Assembly: GCF_003945765.1 (NCBI RefSeq)
Contig: NZ_CP027712.1
Location: forward strand, 5,146,001 to 5,210,000
Length of the DNA: 64,000 nt
Origin: Pseudomonas chlororaphis subsp. chlororaphis
Lineage (GTDB): Bacteria > Pseudomonadota > Gammaproteobacteria > Pseudomonadales > Pseudomonadaceae
Direction of reading: 5' to 3'
Made by a program: the position numbers and the translations under genes. This document shows, one piece after another, positions 1-8,234 of the stretch (within the stretch, counting starts at the first letter, position 1; the number at the start of each line of letters is the position of its first letter). The notes beneath the pieces were generated by a model, which saw nothing but the letters and a program-made list of their open reading frames with translations, made no database searches and was not told the origin of the DNA.

Positions 1-673
1 ACAGGAATGTCTGGTCGGCCAGCAACAGCGGATCACCGTGCAGCAGATTGATCTCGAACTGGCTGACGCCCATTTCATGCATGAAGGTATCGCGCGGCAA
101 GCCCAATGCCGCCATGCAGGCATAGACCTCACTGAAGAACGGCCGCAAACCGTTGTTGGAACTGACGCTGAACGCCGAATGCCCATCCTCGCGACGACCG
201 TCCAGGCCAAGGGGCGGCTGGAAGGGTTGGGTCGGGTCGGTATTGGGAGCAAACACGAAAAATTCCAGCTCGGTCGCCACCACCGGCGCCAGGCCGCGAG
301 CGGCGTACCGCGCGATGACCTCTTTGAGCTGGCCCCGGGTGGAAAGACGCGAGCTTTCACCGCTCAACTCGTCCGCATCGCAAATCGCCAGCGCACGTGG
401 CTGCGAACTCCAGGGCAGGCGATGAATCTGTTGCGGGTCGGCAGTGAGCGCCAGGTCGCCGTCGTCACTGCCGTAAAAACGCGCGGGAGGATACCCCCCC
501 ATGATGCATTGCAACAGCACCCCACGGGCCATCTGCAGACGCCGCCCTTCGAGGAAACCCTCGGCGGTCATCACCTTGCCCCGTGGCACGCCGTTCAGAT
601 CCGGAGTGACACATTCAATCTCGTCAATGCCCGTCAATCGCTGAGCGAGTGAACTGCGGCCATCGGTTGTCAT
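1..673 (-). CDS. glutamine synthetase family protein (gamma-glutamylpolyamine synthetase-like), 3' part cut off by window edge
   Basis: The minus strand reads from an ATG at 673 to the window edge, giving about 224 N-terminal residues of a protein that continues outside. Visible motifs are the beta-Grasp N-terminus with the G-V-P-R-G-K segment, a metal-binding TELEFFVF strand and the MGVSQFEINLLHGDP segment. These are typical of the PuuA/SpuI branch of the glutamine synthetase superfamily, which ATP-dependently gamma-glutamylates polyamines or other amines rather than ammonia. Divergent placement next to a guanidinopropionase supports a role in amine or guanidino-compound catabolism. The substrate cannot be read from this half of the protein, and the C-terminal catalytic region is not visible. 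Confidence 0.8.
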   Translation of the reverse strand, partial: MTTDGRSSLAQRLTGIDEIECVTPDLNGVPRGKVMTAEGFLEGRRLQMARGVLLQCIMGGYPPARFYGSDDGDLALTADPQQIHRLPWSSQPRALAICDADELSGESSRLSTRGQLKEVIARYAARGLAPVVATELEFFVFAPNTDPTQPFQPPLGLDGRREDGHSAFSVSSNNGLRPFFSEVYACMAALGLPRDTFMHEMGVSQFEINLLHGDPLLLADQTFL

Positions 674-1050
674 GACTCAATCCTTGTTGTTGTACGAGCC
701 GAGAACGGCGACCCGTACAAAATAGGCTCCGGCTGTTCGGAATATCAAGCTGGGACACTCGAAATACCCGGATAAACAACCATCATCCGGCATGCCTTCG
801 CAAGGAGCGTTCTCAAGGAACTTGTCACAAAACACAAGCCAGCTTGCCGAGCTGATGATTTATCGGCCTGCCACGCCCGCCCTATGATTTTTTCGCCCCC
901 GCCAACTCGCTTGGCTGGGCTCGGCTGGTGAGCCATGCGTAAGGCCCCCTGCTGACCAGCCCGGCCGCCGTGCCGTCCATCGAAACCCATTGACAGCGCT
1001 TACCCAGGGAGCAGCCACATGCCGCTCCCATTCGCCACAGGAGCTCCACC
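674..1050. other. divergent intergenic region between the GS-like gene and gpuA
   Basis: This 377-base stretch separates two divergently transcribed catabolic genes and should hold both promoters. The only clear element is an AGGAG Shine-Dalgarno about 7 bases before the gpuA ATG. Short open frames on the minus strand have no convincing ribosome site or family resemblance. No operator palindrome was recognised. Confidence 0.6.
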
Positions 1051-2007
1051 ATGCCCAATGATTTTCCCCAACCCGTGGACGCAGCGCTGGTGCCACGCTT
1101 CGCCGGGATTCCGAGCTTCATGCGCCTGCCGGTCTTTGATGACCCGGCCCAGGTGCAGATCGCCCTGGTCGGAGTGCCCTGGGACGGCGGCACCACCAAC
1201 CGCGCCGGCGCCAGGCATGGCCCGCGAGAAGTGCGCAACCTCTCCAGCCTGATGCGCAAGGTGCACCATGTCAGCCGTATCGCCCCCTATGACCTGGTGC
1301 GCATCGGCGATCTCGGCGACGCTCCCGTCAACCCCATCGACCTGCTGGACTCGCTGTCGCGCATAGAAGCCTTTTTCCGCGACTTGCACGAGGCCGGTGC
1401 CGTGCCGCTGGCCGTTGGCGGCGACCACCTGGTGACCTTGCCGATCTTTCGCGCCCTGGCCCGCCAGCGGCCAATCGGCATGGTGCATTTCGACGCTCAT
1501 TCCGATACCAACGACCGCTATTTCGGCAACAATCCCTACACCCACGGCACACCGTTCCGTCGTGCCGTGGAGGAAGGCCTGCTGGACCCGCGACGCACCG
1601 TGCAGATCGGTATCCGTGGCTCGGTCTATTCGGCCGATGACGAGGCCTTCGCTGCCGAGACCGGCATCCGCGTGATCCATATGGAAGAGTTTGCCGAGAT
1701 CGGCGTCGCCGCCACCCTGGCCGAGGTCCGACGCGTGGTCGGTGACGGCCCGACCTATGTCAGCTTCGATGTCGACGTGCTGGATCCGGCCTTCGCCCCC
1801 GGCACCGGTACCCCGGAAATCGGCGGCATGACCACCCTGGAGGCCCAGCAGTTGATCCGTGGCCTGCGCGGCCTGAACCTGATCGGAGCCGATGTGGTGG
1901 AAGTGTCGCCGCCCTTCGACGTCGGCGGCGCCACGGCGCTGGTGGGGGCGACCATGATGTTCGAGCTGATGTGCCTGCTGGCCGAATCCATCGCCTCTCG
2001 CCGCTGA
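1051..2007 (+). CDS. gpuA: guanidinopropionase / agmatinase-family ureohydrolase
   Basis: 318-residue ureohydrolase that hydrolyses a guanidino group to urea and an amine using a binuclear Mn centre. All family motifs are present: GGDH (first Mn histidine), HFDAHSDTND (Asp-His-Asp) and SFDVDVLDPAFAPGTGTPE (two Asp). The segment WDGGTTNRAGARHGPREVR and the 318-aa length match my memory of P. aeruginosa GpuA, which converts 3-guanidinopropionate to beta-alanine and urea, better than GbuA or SpeB. The LysR gene directly downstream matches the known gpuPAR arrangement; a gpuP transporter is not next to it here. An AGGAG ribosome site precedes the ATG. Agmatinase or guanidinobutyrase activity remains possible. 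Confidence 0.82.
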   Translation: MPNDFPQPVDAALVPRFAGIPSFMRLPVFDDPAQVQIALVGVPWDGGTTNRAGARHGPREVRNLSSLMRKVHHVSRIAPYDLVRIGDLGDAPVNPIDLLDSLSRIEAFFRDLHEAGAVPLAVGGDHLVTLPIFRALARQRPIGMVHFDAHSDTNDRYFGNNPYTHGTPFRRAVEEGLLDPRRTVQIGIRGSVYSADDEAFAAETGIRVIHMEEFAEIGVAATLAEVRRVVGDGPTYVSFDVDVLDPAFAPGTGTPEIGGMTTLEAQQLIRGLRGLNLIGADVVEVSPPFDVGGATALVGATMMFELMCLLAESIASRR

Positions 2008-2057
2008 CTCGCAGATCCGCACCGGTGTAGGCTTTGCCCATCCCCTTGCCGCGCCTG

Positions 2058-2987
2058 ATGGAGGCCAATGTGCTGGGCAGCCTATCCGATATCGACCTGC
2101 GCATGCTGCGGGTCTTTTGCACCATAGTCGACGCCGGTGGTTTCACCGCGGCCCAGGCCAGGCTCAATACCAGCCTGTCGCGCCTGAGCGTGGTGGTACG
2201 CGATCTCGAGGAACGCCTGGGCTGCTCACTGTGCCGACGCGGTAGCAGTGGCTTCCAATTGACCGAGGAAGGCCTGGAACTGTTCGATGCTGCGCAGTTG
2301 CTGTTTCGCGACATCGAGCGCTTTCGGCAGCAGGCCAACCAACTCGGCGGGCCGGCACGCGACCATCTGCAGATCGGCAATGTCGACAGCATGCTCAGCC
2401 TGTCCTATGCGCCATTGCCCCTGGCCATCAACCTGTTCCGCCAGCGGCTGCCGGAAGTCCGCCTGGGCCTGCACATACTGCGTCCCGACGAGCTTGAACA
2501 GGCCGTGCTCGACGAGCGCCTGCACCTGGCCATCGGAGCCTTCCACCACCAGCTCTCCGGGCTGCGCTACCAGCCGCTGTTCGAGGAGGAACAAAACCTC
2601 TATTGCGCTGCTGGGCACCCGCTGTTTCAACGCAGCGACACTGACCTGACCCTGGAAGAAATATGCAACACACCCTATGTCGGCCGTGGCTACATGGCTG
2701 AGAACCAACGCCCCCATGGCCTGTATTTTTTGCAGAGCGCCACCGTCTACACCATGGAAGCGATTGCCACCCTGGTGTTTTCCGACAGCTATCTGGGTTA
2801 CCTGCCCAGCCACTATGCCGCCAACTGGGTGGCCAGGGGCCAAATGCGCGCCCTGTTACCGCAGCGCCTGGCCTATCGTTCGACCTTTCACTGCATCACC
2901 CGTCAGGGCCAGGAGCCGAAAGCCGCCCTGACCTGCTTTCTACAGGCCCTGGAGCAAGCGCAACAGCAGCTGGCTCAGGGCAGGTAG
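2058..2987 (+). CDS. gpuR: LysR-family transcriptional regulator, probable GpuR
   Basis: 309-residue LysR-type regulator. The N-terminal winged helix-turn-helix is visible as DLRMLRVFCTIVDAGGFTAAQARL followed by LSRLSVVVRDLEERLGCSLCRRG (here the usual Ser-Arg-Ser core reads differently), then a linker helix and an effector-binding domain. It follows gpuA by 50 bases in the same direction, as gpuR does in P. aeruginosa, where it activates gpuA in response to 3-guanidinopropionate. I chose the ATG at 2058; an in-frame TTG at 2034 would add eight residues without homology. Its last 13 bases overlap the end of the convergent kinase gene. Assignment as GpuR rests on position and family. Confidence 0.72.
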   Translation: MEANVLGSLSDIDLRMLRVFCTIVDAGGFTAAQARLNTSLSRLSVVVRDLEERLGCSLCRRGSSGFQLTEEGLELFDAAQLLFRDIERFRQQANQLGGPARDHLQIGNVDSMLSLSYAPLPLAINLFRQRLPEVRLGLHILRPDELEQAVLDERLHLAIGAFHHQLSGLRYQPLFEEEQNLYCAAGHPLFQRSDTDLTLEEICNTPYVGRGYMAENQRPHGLYFLQSATVYTMEAIATLVFSDSYLGYLPSHYAANWVARGQMRALLPQRLAYRSTFHCITRQGQEPKAALTCFLQALEQAQQQLAQGR

Positions 2988-3667
2988 AGGCTGAACACAC
3001 CGCCGCCCAAAGGCCCGCCGTTGCGAATCTCGGTACGTCCGCAGACACCGTTGCGCTGATGCAGCGCGGCAATGCGCCCGGCGAAGTACAACCCCAGGCC
3101 GGTGCTGCCGCTGCTGTGATTGATGCCTTGCACGTAGTCGGCCTGGTTATCGATCATCGGCTGCGGATAACCCTCGCCATCGTCATTGATCGTCAGCACC
3201 GTCTGCCCGCCTTCATCGTGCACGCTGACCAGCAACGCATGGCGCGCATAACGAATGGCGTTGTTGATGCAGTTGTCCAGCACCGAGGCGATCAATTCCC
3301 GATCGAAGAACCCCAGGGGGGTCAAGGGATCGACTTCATAGGTCGCGGCAATGCCACGACTGGCGAACACATCCTGATGGCTGACCAGTTGCGCCTCGAT
3401 GAAGTCATCCAGTTCGTGGTAACCCGGCTGCACCGGCAACTGGTTGACCCCCAGTTTGTAGAGCCCCAGCAGTTGCACCAGCATGCCGTTGAGATGGGCA
3501 AACTCGAACTCCATCACGCCCTGCTCCGGCGTGCCCTGGTGCGCCTGCGGCAGTGCCGCCAGCCACTGGGCATGGGCCTGCATGAGCAGGGTCAGGGAGT
3601 TCTTCATGTCGTGCACGGTAGAGGCGATCACCGTGGAAAAGTCGAGAGCCTGTTCGTGGGTATTCAT
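2975..3667 (-). CDS. small soluble histidine kinase without sensor domain
   Basis: 230-residue kinase whose ATG overlaps the TGA of the upstream regulator gene (ATGA at 3664-3667), so the pair is translationally coupled. The phosphoacceptor lies almost at the N-terminus (His19 in TVHDMKNSL), followed by a dimerisation helix pair and a HATPase_c domain with N box (NCINNAIRYARH), G1 (NDDGEGYP) and G2 (GSTGLGLYFAGR). There is no PAS, HAMP or membrane segment, so any signal must come through a partner, probably the coupled REC-TPR protein. An upstream in-frame extension lies inside the regulator gene and was discarded. Confidence 0.85.
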   Translation of the reverse strand: MNTHEQALDFSTVIASTVHDMKNSLTLLMQAHAQWLAALPQAHQGTPEQGVMEFEFAHLNGMLVQLLGLYKLGVNQLPVQPGYHELDDFIEAQLVSHQDVFASRGIAATYEVDPLTPLGFFDRELIASVLDNCINNAIRYARHALLVSVHDEGGQTVLTINDDGEGYPQPMIDNQADYVQGINHSSGSTGLGLYFAGRIAALHQRNGVCGRTEIRNGGPLGGGVFSLYLP

Positions 3668-5268
3668 TCGCCAAACGCCTTGCTTCGCAGCTTCTGATAA
3701 CGCGGATAACGCGCGTCGGTATCGGGCATCAGGCCGACCATTTTCAGGCAGGTCCGGCACTCATCCAGCAGTGCCGTGTCCTGGGTGATGTCGGTGCCGT
3801 GCAATAGCGACTGCGCCATGTTCAGGGCAATACTGATGTTCTTCGGTTGCATGGCCAGGGCCCGACGGAACAGATCCCGGGCTTCACCCAACGCGCCGGC
3901 CTTGTAGCTGCGCACGCCTTGACGGTTCATGTCCGCCGCCGCGTTGGCAGAGTTGAGAATCGCCGGGTCATCGGTGAGCTTGGCAATGCCTTCCATCACC
4001 TTCGGGTCGTCGCCGTAGATTTCCGCACAGTTTTTCAGCATCGATGCACCGGCATCGGCCTGTCCCAGCATCTGCAGTTGCTTGGCCACCAGCAACGCCG
4101 CTTCCGGGCTCATGAACTGCTCCATCCCGTCCAGACGCAGCATCGCCTGCTCGGTGAGTTTTTCCGCCGTTTCAGCATCGTTGAGCAACAGGCTGGTGGC
4201 CTTCATCAGGCGCGCGCGAATCTGCAGCCCCGGATCGCTGGGGTTTTCCTTGGCCACCGCACTCAGGGTGCTGTTGATTTCCAGGCGCGTGCGGGTATCC
4301 AGGCCCCTCTCGCTGCCCTTGCTGATCAACGCATGGGCCAGGCCAAGGTTGCTTTCCGGATCCTTGAAACGCGATTGCGCGCCTTGCGATACCGCCTGGC
4401 GATAGGCCTTGGATGCGGTCTCGAAGTCTTCGTTGGTCATCGCCAGCTTGCCCAGCAGCGCTTGCCGGCGCACGGCCAGTGGCGACAGGCGCACCGCCTC
4501 CTCCAGCACACTCTGGGCGCGCTTGGAATCACCCTCGGCGAGCAACACATCGGCCATGCCATCGTAGAGCGCCGGCATCATCGGAAACGCCTTCAAGGCC
4601 TTTTCATAGATGGCCTTGGCCTGGGTCACCTGGCCACGCTTGAACAGCAGACGCCCCAGGCCGACATAGGCCCACGGCAACGGGCGATCCGCCAGGATGC
4701 TCTCGTACAACCGCTCCAGCGCCTCGTTCTGATTCATGTCACGCAAGGCATCGGCCCGGTAACGCAGGCACAACGGCGCATAACGCGGATCCTGCTTGCA
4801 CAGGGCGATGCAGGCATTGAGCACCTCGAGCGGCTTGCCGCGATCGAGCGCCTGCAGGATCGGCTTGAGCAACGACTTGCGCTGCTGCAGCCGCTCCAGT
4901 CGCTGAGCCAGGCTGGAGCGGTTGAAAGGCTTGGTCAGATAGGCGTCCGGCTCGTGCTCGAGGGCGCTGAGCACCATCGACTGGCTGGTCTCGGCGGTGA
5001 CCATGAGAAACACGCTTTCATGGCTGATCAGCTTGTCGGTCATCAGGTCTTCGAGCACCTGCTGACCATTCTTCTTGCCGTCGCCCAGGTGGTAATCCTG
5101 CAGGATGAAGTCATAACGCTTTTGCGCGCACATGCGCAGCGCCTGCTCGCCTGTATCGGCAGTGTCTACGTCCTTGACGCCCAGCTCACGCAGCATGGAC
5201 CGGATAGAACTGCGGAAATCCGAGAAATCATCGACGATCAAAAAGCTTTTTTGGTGGTACGCCAGCAT
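3664..5268 (-). CDS. response regulator with N-terminal REC domain and C-terminal tetratricopeptide repeats
   Basis: 534 residues. The REC domain covers about residues 5-125, with acidic pair Asp13/Asp14, phosphoacceptor Asp58 (FILQDYHLGDG) and the conserved Lys113 (YLTKPF). The remainder, from about residue 140, is helical TPR-like repeats (for example AYVGLGRLLFKRGQVTQAKAIYEKAL and ALYDGMADVLLAEGDSKRAQSVLEEA), with no DNA-binding or enzymatic output domain. The output is therefore probably protein-protein interaction. It is the first gene of a two-gene unit with the minimal kinase. A FliA-like promoter sits on the same strand about 200 bases upstream, which suggests a motility or chemotaxis role. 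Confidence 0.85.
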   Translation of the reverse strand: MLAYHQKSFLIVDDFSDFRSSIRSMLRELGVKDVDTADTGEQALRMCAQKRYDFILQDYHLGDGKKNGQQVLEDLMTDKLISHESVFLMVTAETSQSMVLSALEHEPDAYLTKPFNRSSLAQRLERLQQRKSLLKPILQALDRGKPLEVLNACIALCKQDPRYAPLCLRYRADALRDMNQNEALERLYESILADRPLPWAYVGLGRLLFKRGQVTQAKAIYEKALKAFPMMPALYDGMADVLLAEGDSKRAQSVLEEAVRLSPLAVRRQALLGKLAMTNEDFETASKAYRQAVSQGAQSRFKDPESNLGLAHALISKGSERGLDTRTRLEINSTLSAVAKENPSDPGLQIRARLMKATSLLLNDAETAEKLTEQAMLRLDGMEQFMSPEAALLVAKQLQMLGQADAGASMLKNCAEIYGDDPKVMEGIAKLTDDPAILNSANAAADMNRQGVRSYKAGALGEARDLFRRALAMQPKNISIALNMAQSLLHGTDITQDTALLDECRTCLKMVGLMPDTDARYPRYQKLRSKAFGE

Positions 5269-5471
5269 CGAAGATTCCAGACCCGTAAAAAAGATGAAGT
5301 CCGAGGCAACAGCAGGACACGCTCAAGGTCGTCACCCTTGTTGCCCCCGGACAACGATAATGGCCACAGGCCATCAATGCATTCTACATCAACCCACAAT
5401 GGCGCCCGCCCGCTCTCGCCGGACACTCGGTCCATGGCCCCGCCATTTGACCTGCAACAACATCCATGGGG

Positions 5472-5498
5472 TTATCGGCCGATTCTGGCGTTCCCTTA
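5472..5498 (-). promoter_or_regulatory. FliA (sigma-28)-like promoter towards the REC-TPR/kinase operon
   Basis: Read on the minus strand, this is TAAGGGAA, an 11-base spacer, then GCCGATAA. The -10 element is a perfect match to the sigma-28 consensus GCCGATAA. The -35 is weaker, keeping TAA and a G relative to TAAAGTTT. It points at the REC-TPR gene with a predicted leader of about 195 bases, long but acceptable. It lies in the 387-base gap (5269-5655) that holds no gene and also carries a second, opposite-strand FliA-like site. Confidence 0.45.
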
Positions 5499-5591
5499 TA
5501 GATAGTTGCCAAAAGCATTCGATATCCTTGCTCGCGCCGCCCGCCAGCTCCGGTTGCGGCAAACTCCATCGGGAATATCAGCCGCGCGGCA

Positions 5592-5618
5592 TCAACTTTA
5601 AGCCAGCCACGCCGATAC
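5592..5618 (+). promoter_or_regulatory. FliA (sigma-28)-like promoter of the sugar cassette
   Basis: The plus strand reads TCAACTTT, an 11-base spacer, then GCCGATAC. Against the consensus TAAAGTTT-N11-GCCGATAA this is 6/8 at -35 and 7/8 at -10, and the TCAA core resembles Pseudomonas FliA promoters as I remember them. The predicted start is about 30 bases ahead of the ATG at 5656, a normal leader length. A very similar element precedes the chemoreceptor gene at 60078-60104, which supports this being the local sigma-28 signature. Confidence 0.55.
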
Positions 5619-5655
5619 CTTGCAGACAGACAGCAACAGTCAAAACGAGCGCAAC

Positions 5656-6588
5656 ATGCAAACCTGTATCCAAAACCTCATCGACCAGGGCGCCCATATC
5701 TTCGGCGAGATCCTGGACGCTGACCGCACGCAGGCGCTGTACCGCGAAATGATCGCCGCACGGGCCTTCGGGGCCGGGCTGTTCATGGACGAGGCTGAAT
5801 ACCTGGCCCAGGAAAACCACCTCAACGCCAACCCGAACAAGACCTTCAACTTCCTCAATGGCTTCGAGTCGCAGTTGCAGTTCATCGAGCAGGACCCGCG
5901 CCTCACTGCGGTCCTCGATGAAGTGCTCGGCGCCGACTATGAGGTGGTGATCAAGAAAGCGGTGTGCGGCGTACCGGATTCGTGGCTGCCGGACTGGGTG
6001 CGGGAAAAGATCCGCGATGTGAATGTGGCGAACCTGGGGCCCTATATCAAAAAACCCTTTCGCGACATCACCTACTTTCGCGGGATCGACTTCCACCAGG
6101 ACATCATCGATTGGCCCCAGGGCCGGGTGGAACTCGACCCCTCGACCTTTCTGACCCTATATGTTTACCTGCACGACGTCACCGAAAACGACTCGCCCCT
6201 GCACCTGATGCCCGGCACTCACCGCTTTGGCGCCACGCTGTTCCCGCATCGACTGGAACATCAGGAGCACGACCAGTGGACCTACGCCGACGATCATGGA
6301 CAGCAGATGCCCTGCCAGGATTACCGGCTGACCGGCGGGCCGGGTTACGTTGGGCTCTGGCATAACTGCACCTTGCATGGCACACGGCCGGTGGCCAACG
6401 AGTCGGAGCAGTTCCGCCTGTCGCTGCGTTATCTGCTGGGCAAGTCCCGAGGCAATACCGGCAAGACCGCGATCGACACCATCAACGGTGCGATCCAGGG
6501 TGAGTTGCAACCGGTAAGGACCCGACGCGACCTGAACGCCAAGGGTATCGCCCAGATCAAGGGCAACATCATCAATAACAATGGCTAG
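5656..6588 (+). CDS. phytanoyl-CoA dioxygenase (PhyH)-like Fe(II)/2-oxoglutarate oxygenase
   Basis: 310-residue protein of the PhyH-type non-haem iron oxygenase family. The metal triad is visible as His147-x-Asp149 (IDFHQDIIDW) and distal His241 (CTLHGTRPV), with Arg254 (QFRLSLRY) in place to bind 2-oxoglutarate. Residues 183-190 (HLMPGTHR) are also typical. The start at 5656 is preferred over an upstream TTG at 5620 because the TTG falls at the predicted transcription start. It is the first gene of a sugar-modification cassette, so it may hydroxylate a glycan, lipid or small metabolite linked to it. The actual substrate is unknown. Confidence 0.8.
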   Translation: MQTCIQNLIDQGAHIFGEILDADRTQALYREMIAARAFGAGLFMDEAEYLAQENHLNANPNKTFNFLNGFESQLQFIEQDPRLTAVLDEVLGADYEVVIKKAVCGVPDSWLPDWVREKIRDVNVANLGPYIKKPFRDITYFRGIDFHQDIIDWPQGRVELDPSTFLTLYVYLHDVTENDSPLHLMPGTHRFGATLFPHRLEHQEHDQWTYADDHGQQMPCQDYRLTGGPGYVGLWHNCTLHGTRPVANESEQFRLSLRYLLGKSRGNTGKTAIDTINGAIQGELQPVRTRRDLNAKGIAQIKGNIINNNG

Positions 6589-6665
6589 CGTCACCGCCTT
6601 TACCGAGCGGGCGAACCGCTCGGGTGACGATCTACCACCGGCAGCACCAGCAAGACGAGGTCAAT

Positions 6666-8234
6666 GTGTCGACAGGGTTTGGACAAAAAGCGCGGGTGCT
6701 GATATTCGGCACCGGCGCCGGCGGCATCAATTTCTACAAGTACAACCGCCGCCGCTACCGGGTGATCGGCTTCGTCGATAACAACCAGCAGAAGCAGGGC
6801 CAGCATCTGTTCGGCAAGTTGATCCACGCCCCTCAGCAACTGAGCGCGCTGGTTTTCGACAAGATCATCATCGCCAGCGATTACTATAGCGAGATCTACC
6901 CGCAGCTCACCGACATGCTGGCGATCGATGAACAACGGATCGAAGTGTTCCATGGCGCACAGATCAGCTCGCAACTCCCATGGTTCCAGCGCATAGGCAA
7001 ACGCCTGGAGCAACTGGGCTATGAACGCATGTGCAAGCAGCCGGGACTGATCAGCGACCTGCTGTATCGCCTGCTTTTTCGACGCCAGGATACCCGGCGC
7101 CTGGCCTTGCGCTGGCTGGATGAAAGCGCCGAGCACAAGGTCCATGTGTTTCGCCCGAGCCAACCGGGAAGCAGCCAGCCGCCACGGTTCGTCCATCAAT
7201 CGACACCGGCGATCACCCTGGAATTACCCGAGGTCGCCCTCTACCACTTGCGCCAGGGGCAGGTCTGTTCGGTGTCCCGTTCGGTGATACTGCCAAATGG
7301 GCAATTGGTGGTGGAGCGAGTGCCCACGACAAAATCCTCGCAGGCCGACTATAGTGCTGCGCACCTGCTCTACCACGGCCAGCGCCTGGCCCTGGTTAGG
7401 ACCGGCAAACCCATCGAGCTGGAAAAAGGCCTGCTGATCAGCGGCTGTAACGAGCAGAACTATTACCACTGGACGGTAGAAGTCTTGTCTCAACTGCAAT
7501 TCGTGGCCGAACTGCCGCCGCAATATGCGGACTATCCACTGCTGATCTCCAAGAGCAGCCAGAACATTCCCTCGATCAAGGCCCTGATCGAGGCGATTGG
7601 CGTTGACCGCCCGCTGGTACTCTTGGACAACATCACCAGCTATCAGGTGGCCGACCTGCTGCTGATCAGCGCGCCCAACAACATGATCCCGAACTTCAAA
7701 GGCGTGGCACAGAACAGTGCCAGCAGCGGCTTCGCACGCCCGGAATCGATCCACTTCCTGCGGGAAAAAGCCCTGCGTCTGGCCCATGACATCCCCACCG
7801 GCGAACTCCCCAAGCGAGTATTCCTGGCCCGCAAAGGTTTTCTCCGGCACTACAACCAGGCCGAAATCCTCAAGCTGCTGGAACCCTATGGGTTTACCTG
7901 CGTGTACATGGAGGAACAGGACATCAGCCATCAGGTGGCGATCATGGCCAATGCCGAAGTCATAGTCGGCCCCACCGGCGCGGCCTGGACCAATCTGATT
8001 TTCGCCTCGAAAAACACCCGCGCGCTGTGCTGGATGGCCGAGGAATATGGGCAGCTGTCGTGTTTTTCCAACCTGGCGGCGATCGTCGGCGTGGAAATGG
8101 ACTACATCGCTTACCGGGTAGGCTCGACCGACTCCCGAGAACTGTATTACCGGAATTATCGGGTCGACGCCAAGAGCGTTGAAAACTGGCTGCAACAGCA
8201 TTTGTCGAAACGGCTCGAAGGGGAGACGCGATGA
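6666..8234 (+). CDS. Rossmann-domain/GT61 glycosyltransferase fusion
   Basis: About 522 residues from a GTG start preceded by GAGG five bases upstream; an in-frame GTG at 6624 lacks a good ribosome site and follows a 6-bp hairpin (6605-6621). The N-terminus is a Rossmann-like domain (RVLIFGTGAGGINFYKY, then RVIGFVDNN and DKIIIASD), like the first domain of CapD/PglD-type sugar enzymes. From about residue 190 it matches capsular-polysaccharide glycosyltransferases of family GT61 (DUF563): GCNEQNYYHWTVEVL, RVFLARKG and VGPTGAAWTNLIFA are the usual conserved blocks. No signal peptide or membrane segment is evident, so it should act in the cytoplasm. It overlaps the next gene by ATGA, hence one operon. 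Confidence 0.78.
   Translation: MSTGFGQKARVLIFGTGAGGINFYKYNRRRYRVIGFVDNNQQKQGQHLFGKLIHAPQQLSALVFDKIIIASDYYSEIYPQLTDMLAIDEQRIEVFHGAQISSQLPWFQRIGKRLEQLGYERMCKQPGLISDLLYRLLFRRQDTRRLALRWLDESAEHKVHVFRPSQPGSSQPPRFVHQSTPAITLELPEVALYHLRQGQVCSVSRSVILPNGQLVVERVPTTKSSQADYSAAHLLYHGQRLALVRTGKPIELEKGLLISGCNEQNYYHWTVEVLSQLQFVAELPPQYADYPLLISKSSQNIPSIKALIEAIGVDRPLVLLDNITSYQVADLLLISAPNNMIPNFKGVAQNSASSGFARPESIHFLREKALRLAHDIPTGELPKRVFLARKGFLRHYNQAEILKLLEPYGFTCVYMEEQDISHQVAIMANAEVIVGPTGAAWTNLIFASKNTRALCWMAEEYGQLSCFSNLAAIVGVEMDYIAYRVGSTDSRELYYRNYRVDAKSVENWLQQHLSKRLEGETR

Noticed and set aside
3847..5505. Plus-strand open frame opposite the REC-TPR gene
   Set aside because: The minus strand encodes a recognisable receiver domain and TPR repeats; the antisense frame is Arg/Gln/Leu-rich noise.
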